From Thelephora terrestris (lineage: Eukaryota; Basidiomycota; Agaricomycetes; Thelephorales; Thelephoraceae), in NCBI GenBank assembly GCA_015956445.1, contig WIUZ02000010.1:992001-1056000 (forward strand): a stretch of 64,000 nucleotides of DNA. Direction: 5' to 3'. Under the pieces are notes generated by a model. It had not been told where the DNA came from, did no database searches, and saw only the letters and a list, made by a program, of their open reading frames with translations. How positions within the stretch are numbered: position 1 is the stretch's first letter; each line of letters opens with the position of its first letter. This document shows, in pieces, positions 58,741 to 64,000 of this stretch. The position numbers were made by a program, and so were the translations under genes.

Positions 58741-59027
58741 ACAGTCTTGAGAGCGTGTATGCTAGGAAATACCGGGGTCGCTTATTAATTGCTCACGAAT
58801 GAAGACGAACGTTCGTTGGGAATCTATGTATTGAGTGTGTTGTTAAACACGTTGTGGCTGGTGCGGAGAAAGGCGGACCGGAGCGTTCCAGTAACGGAAC
58901 TATGTCCCCAACCGAGTGATTTTGAAAAGCCAGAGAGCAGACATGAACAACGTTCAATTGCCCAATCACCGTCATCGTTGTTCTCCGCCTTCTCCACCAC
59001 CATCCCGCAAGGGCATTTTGGCCCAAT
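58741..59027. other. Short intergenic region
   Basis: 287 bases between the FHA gene stop and the GUT2 start. A C/T-rich leader (TTGTTCTCCGCCTTCTCC) precedes the ATG. No other feature seen. Confidence 0.5.
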
Positions 59028-61678
59028 ATGCATCGTCGGATATTTTCTCGTCGCTCGCTGGCCGTGGCCTCGCTTGCGACCGGAACCGTGTTAACTGGAG
59101 GGTACTACTACTTGAACTCCGGACCTAGTTATCCTCTACCAAGTAAGGAAACCAGAAGGCCGCCTCCCCCATGGACCCCGCCGTCGAGGAAGGAAATGCT
59201 CGACGCATTGGTGAAAAGTGGCTCGGGGGATGAGTTTGACGTGTTGATCGTTGGAGGAGGCGCCACTGGTGCCGGTGTTGCTGTTGATGCTGCTACGAGA
59301 GGACTCAGGGTCGCCCTAGTCGAAAGGGATGACTTCAGTTCGGGTGCGTGGTGGAGAAGTACTCCCCTCTTGTCTCCGGTCTGACGCTCGTGCGATAGGC
59401 ACTTCTTCGAAGTCGACGAAACTCGTCCACGGTGGCGTGCGGTACCTCCAAAAAGCCGTGTTCGAACTCGACTATGAACAGTATAAACTGGTCAAGGAAG
59501 CTCTCCACGAACGAAAAATCTTTCTCCAGACCGCCCCTTATCTATCCCACATGCTCCCTATCATGCTCCCTCTTTACAAGTGAGTTGGGTTCTAATGTGT
59601 CTTTTGGCACAACGAGCTGATTCAGAGCAGGTACTGGCAGGTTCCGTATTACTGGTTTGGATGCAAGATGTACGATGTGCTCGCTGGGAAAGAGAACATG
59701 GAGACGTCCTATCTCATGACCAAAGGGAAAGCACTTGAAGCGTTCCCGATGCTGAAGAGCGATGGCCTTGTTGGGGCTTTGGTCTATTACGATGGTGAGG
59801 TGATCCCAAGGACGACTTCGTTTGTCGGCTGAAGAGCACCCTAGGCCAACACAATGATTCGAGGATGAACATCGCTCTTGTCATGACGGCTGTGAAGCAC
59901 GGAGCTGTTGTTTCGAACTACACTGAGGTTGTCAAGCTGCTCAAAGATCCGTCTGGGAAGCTGAGCGGCGCGCGGGTGAGGGATAACTTGACGGGGAAAG
60001 AGTGGGATGTTAAAGCCAAGGTATGTCCACTTCTATATCTCACTTGAGCCGTCTAAATTCGCATTTTATTTCCAGGGGATAATCAACGCGACAGGTCCAT
60101 TCACCGACGCCCTCCTCACCCTCGATAACCCTTCTCACAAACCCATCGTTCAACCCTCCTCCGGCATCCACATCACCTTACCCAATTACTATTCTCCCCG
60201 TCGGATGGGTCTTCTCGACCCAGCGACTTCAGATGGTCGGGTCATTTTCTTCCTTCCTTGGGAAGGGAACACGATCGCGGGTACCACGGATACACCTGCA
60301 GCCGTAGAAGCTGAGCCAAAAGCGCCCGAAGAAGAGATACGTTGGATCCTCGAGGAGGTTCGACGGTACCTTTCACCAGACATTAAAGTCCGACGAGGGG
60401 ATGTTCTTTCGGCGTGGAGCGGACTCCGACCGCTCGTGAGGAACCCGGCTGCGGCGACAACTGAGGGCTTGGTCAGGAACCACATGATTCATGTGTCCGA
60501 CTCTGGGCTGTTGACGATTGCGGGAGGAAAATGGACCACGTACAGAGCTATGGCGGAGGAGACGGTTGACGAAGCGGTTAAAGTATTTGGGCTGGAAGGC
60601 AAGGTGACGAACGGTTGTGTTACGGAACGCGTAAGGTTGATTGGTAGCGATGGGTGGAGTAGGAATATGTTTATCGGGTTGACTCAGCGGGTGCGTCACC
60701 AGGTTACGCAGGTTGGGAGATTATGCCTGACCCTGAGCTTTCTAGTACGGTCTTTCTACGGATGTTGCGAAACATCTGGCGCAAAATTACGGCGATCGAG
60801 CGTGGACTGTCTGCTCGTTAGCTGAGCCTACGGGACAATTGTGGCCATTGCATGGGATTCGATTAAACTCTCAGTATCCATGTACGTTGTAAATTTCCCC
60901 TCGCTGGCGATTCTGATCCACGATGTGCCCCACAGTTATAGAAGCGGAGGTGCGCTACGCCGTTCGATACGAGTATGCTCAGACTGCGGTGGATGTTATC
61001 GCTCGGCGGTGCCGGCTCTCGTTCCTCAATGCTCAAGCGGCGCTCAGAGCACTTCCTCGCGTGGTTGAGATCATGGCGGAAGATCTGAACTGGAGCTATT
61101 CGCGACAACGAGCAGAGGTTGAACGTGCGACCAAGTTCCTCGCGAGTATGGGTCTCCCCCCTGGAATCGAACCCCCGCCTTTGAATACCCATAGTTTTGT
61201 GAAGAAGTTCTGGACTCTGTTAGGAGTTACGGCCCAGGTTTCGAGCGAAGCGAAGACTCTGAGGGCGGCCCAGGAGATGGTGTATTCCCGAGCCCAGTTC
61301 GAGGCGGGTGAGATCGCGGCGCTGCACGATGCTTTTGTAGCAAGGGTGCAACAGTATCCGATTGTTGAAGACGAAACGCATCTTGGACGAGGGGATGTGA
61401 TCGGCTTGATCAGGAGCCTAAAGGGATACGAAGGGGTATCACAAAAGGATTACGAATACGTGTTGACGGAGACAGGTTTTGCGGACAAGTCAGGTTTCGA
61501 CTTTGAGGAATTTGTCGAGGTACGTCGGTGGAAACCCGGGTTCTTGTGGCTCGTGCTGATTTCTCTGTAGATCTATGGCGAACTGAGGGATATCGTGCTT
61601 TCGCCAGCCCCCAAATCCAAAGGGCTCGTTGTTGAAAGGGCGAGGATTCCGGTCGAGAAGAGCGGCGGCGGCGTCTGA
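59028..61678 (+). CDS. GUT2: Mitochondrial FAD-dependent glycerol-3-phosphate dehydrogenase
   Basis: Splice model: join(59028..59343, 59399..59579, 59631..59794, 59845..60020, 60076..60690, 60746..60881, 60936..61519, 61571..61678), 759 residues. Seven introns of 50-55 bp, all phases closed. It oxidises glycerol-3-phosphate to dihydroxyacetone phosphate and passes electrons to quinone at the inner mitochondrial membrane. The N-terminus has a basic presequence (MHRRIFSRR) and a hydrophobic segment. FAD binding is shown by DVLIVGGGATGAGVAVDAA near residue 70. Other family blocks: TKLVHGGVRYLQKAVFELDY, GPFTDALLTLD, AGTTDTPAAVEAEPKAPEEE and WSGLRPLVRNP. The C-terminal domain covers FIEAEVRYAVRYEYAQTAVD and LSFLNAQAALRALPRVVEIM, followed by a degenerate EF-hand-like tail. 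It appears intact. Confidence 0.93.
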
Positions 61679-61966
61679 TGTGTACTTTCCCGTCGAGTTG
61701 AGGTGATTTTATTACGCGCTCTTGGATTATCGTTCCACTTTTTTGTGTTTTTCAAAATCCCTTTCCCTTGTAATCTTTTCTGCCTGTAACCATGTCTCTA
61801 CCTATTTCTCCGTACGACCATCCATCGTTTCAAGGTCAAATAGTGTTAGGCACCCGCTTGCTCGATCAACTCAGTTTTGGCAATCGAAATCTGAATGCGA
61901 CCGCACCGTTTCCGCAACTGAACCGTCCTCCTCTTAATCCCTTCCCCGTTCTCTCTCTCCTGGGCG
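61679..61966. other. Short intergenic region
   Basis: 288 bases between the GUT2 stop and the RhoGAP gene start. It ends in a C/T-rich leader (CCGTTCTCTCTCTCC). An in-frame ATG upstream at 61,792 belongs to another frame and lacks a domain. Confidence 0.5.
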
Positions 61967-64000
61967 ATGGCTCCCACAACTCTTACACTGAAGCAAAGGC
62001 TGGCTGCTTTGTCGACCGCCACGTCGTCACCGACTGCGCCTTACGATGCCCCACCGAAGTCGCCTGGAGCTGATAGAAGGCGGGCCTTCTTCAACCCGGC
62101 TTGGGTTAAACGCCCTAGTGGAGATGGATCGCTCTTTGGGGGAGATGGCTCGAGGGATCCTGCGAGCGACAAGTTACAGGAGGTCATGGGGAGGCTGATA
62201 TATCAAGCTGGCGTAGACTTTGAGTGAGTTCTCTCTCTCTCTCGTTCGCTTCTTCGTTAGCGGGTGGCGGAAGATGGTTTGAGTTTAGTGTTGTAAGGTT
62301 CGCTGACTTTTGGCTTGGTTGTGCTTTTACCCGGGCTTGACGCAGAACTTTGCCAATGTAAGCTAAACGGCGCGTTCCCCTTGACCCACACGACGAGGCT
62401 ATACCGGATTGAAATGCGTTTTCATCAGGGTCGTCATGAACGCCTCTGCGCTCCCGGATCCACGAGAAGTCAATTACGATCAATTGCTAGCGTAAATGCT
62501 ATTATGCCTTTCTTCCGACCCACCAGCTGACCACGTCTCCAGTCGAATCTTATCGTATCTCAATCTGTATGGTCAGTGACTCGCTCGAACGCAACGCACA
62601 CGACGAGGATGCTAACTAGAGTGCTTTCTTCACATCCTCCCTCGGTATCGCCTTTCCGGTTCGGTCCTCCGTTGGGATGGGCTTTCTTTGTCCCGCTTCT
62701 CCCGTTTTCGTCACTTGGCCTACCTACTCCTCCCACACTCCTCGGTGCATGATCTCCGTCTTCTCCGATGATCGACCGAACGATACGCCCCGAATTGGAT
62801 TTCCGCTGTTAAGTTGAGGCCGACTATACTGTCATCTTCTTTGCCGCCGGGGCGAGGCACAACCCAGGTTGGAACTGGGTCTGGAAGGCCTATAGGAGTC
62901 TCAACAGGAAGTATAGGAAGAATCTGAAGAAACTCGTAAGTTTTTGTCTATCACTGTTCCGCTCTCGTGATTCCGGTGGTGCGAAGCGTGTTTCGGGAGG
63001 GTCACAGTTTACCTCTGGGTCGTTTCTGGGGTGTGGAGCTTCGGTCGTTTGGGCGGCAAGCCTAACTTCGGGCTATGGGTTTGACTTGGACCGTGTATAT
63101 CTTCAGCTCGACTGATCACGATTTCTTCCCGCATTCCCTTCTTCCGTCGCGTATCTCCCTTTCCCGCTATTCCACAAACATACTCCTGACCAGTTCATCG
63201 TCCACTCTAACTTCTTCACGAAAAGTAAGCATCTGTGCATGTGGGGGAGGGTCATTTCTGATCGACGGATCTGTCTTGACCAGTGACGTTCTCATTTGCG
63301 GGGGCGATCATTAGTCCCAAGTTCTTCCGGAAAATCTCTTACATCGACACCCTGTCCGACCTCGCGCGACATGTCCCACTCACTCAGATCGATATACCTG
63401 CGGCTGTCTATAAGTAAGGGACCTCCTCCGCAGCTTTCGGCTGGTGTGTTTTGTGATTTCTTACGCTCGCATCTTTTATAGGGAGAACTCGAAGTTGGAG
63501 AAAGAAATCATCCTGCCTACGCCTACCCGGGCAAACATCTTTGCTGTACCGTTAGAAGATTTGATGGGGTATGACGGAGAGAAGGGTGGGATTCCGAGGG
63601 TGATCAAGGACTCGATACAGTACCTGCGAGAGACAGGTATAGGCTTTTCGGTTTTCTGTCTGTTTTTGATGATTAAATTCCTGGTAGGTCTTGAGGAGGA
63701 GGGACTGTTCCGGAGGTCACCGAACCTTACATTGCTCAACCAAGTGACGGACGCCTACGATCGAGGTGTGAAGGTTCCGGGGGTGGTCGTATGGGCTCTC
63801 GACTGACCCTGTTTTAGGCCACGTCGTGTCACTAGACACGTTCAACGATCCAAACCTTGCCGCGGTGTTGATCAAGAAGTTTTTGCGAGACCTTCCGACA
63901 CCGATTTTCCCAGAGGTGACCTATGCTGTGATCCAGCGATGTCCCATTCCGAGCGATGCCGGGGATGTCTCGACCATCACATATATTCGGGAGACAATAT
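61967..64000 (+). CDS. RhoGAP protein with Sec14-like domain (5' part)
   Basis: Splice model: join(61967..62223, 62429..62491, 62543..62571, 62814..62935, 63194..63224, 63284..63413, 63482..63636, 63688..63765, 63818..>64000). Phases close at all eight junctions, and the gene continues beyond the window. Start MAPTTLTLKQRLAALS. A Sec14/BCH-like region follows: NASALPDPREVNYDQLLA, YTVIFFAAGARHNPGWNWVW, NLKKLFIVHSNFFTK and ISPKFFRKISYIDTL. The RhoGAP domain starts with GGIPRVIKDSIQYLRETG. The probable arginine finger is in EEEGLFRRSPN, and LAAVLIKKFLRDLPTPIF is the conserved central helix. Such proteins switch off Rho/Cdc42 GTPases at membranes (human ARHGAP1-like). Exons of 29 and 31 bases are unusually small. 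A few residues expected before VVMNASALP may be in an unseen microexon in the 205-bp second gap. Confidence 0.88.

Noticed and set aside
1-64000. tRNA and rRNA genes
   Set aside because: No cloverleaf-type or rRNA-like sequence was noticed. The tRNA-like match at 35302-35313 is only a primer-binding site.

Overview
The window is nuclear DNA of a basidiomycete fungus, most likely an Agaricomycete. The signs are GT-AG introns of about 47-60 bases, two DUF6535 proteins, a Plavaka-type (fungal CACTA) transposase, and an intron-rich block of housekeeping genes. All calls come from reading the sequence; no search was run.

Positions 1 to about 36,200 are a transposon graveyard with insertions inside insertions. 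A Plavaka transposase gene on the + strand (C-terminal part, 23,372-35,954) carries a foldback miniature CACTA-like element inside one intron (24,007-25,363). It also carries a nearly complete Copia-type LTR retrotransposon (25,774-35,668), which is itself split by a 3.8 kb palindromic DNA element (29,328-33,129). To the left lies a Gypsy-type element (gag-protease 18,751-21,884; LTR 21,992-23,371). A gag-only LTR retrotransposon (14,929-18,750) sits inside it, a second palindromic element lies at 11,086-14,033, and a solo LTR of the gag-only family lies at 6,111-6,926. Three copies of a 0.95 kb CACTG foldback element (1,029-1,981; 7,906-8,858; 9,357-10,286) interrupt unrecognised coding regions. 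One clean four-exon gene of unknown function lies at 2,935-4,198.

Positions about 36,210-49,960 hold a roughly 6 kb segmental duplication in direct orientation. Each unit has a four-exon DUF6535 gene (36,615-39,954 and 44,025-47,271) and a guanine deaminase gene, all on the minus strand. The left deaminase is a truncated, frameshifted pseudogene. The right one is nearly full length but has an in-frame stop at codon 30. A decayed retroelement gag remnant (about 42,790-43,550) lies between the units.

Positions 50,400-64,000 are ordinary gene-dense chromosome. They hold a C2H2 zinc-finger protein, a pyridoxamine-phosphate-oxidase-like membrane protein, a short-chain dehydrogenase divergently paired with an FHA-domain SNIP1/Pml1-like splicing factor (54 bp apart), the mitochondrial FAD glycerol-3-phosphate dehydrogenase (eight exons), and the 5' part of a Sec14-like/RhoGAP gene that runs off the window. 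The splice models there were checked for phase across every junction.

The most unusual objects are the two large palindromic elements. They have TIRs, 8-bp target duplications, 45-bp satellite arrays and telomere-like repeats but no visible transposase.
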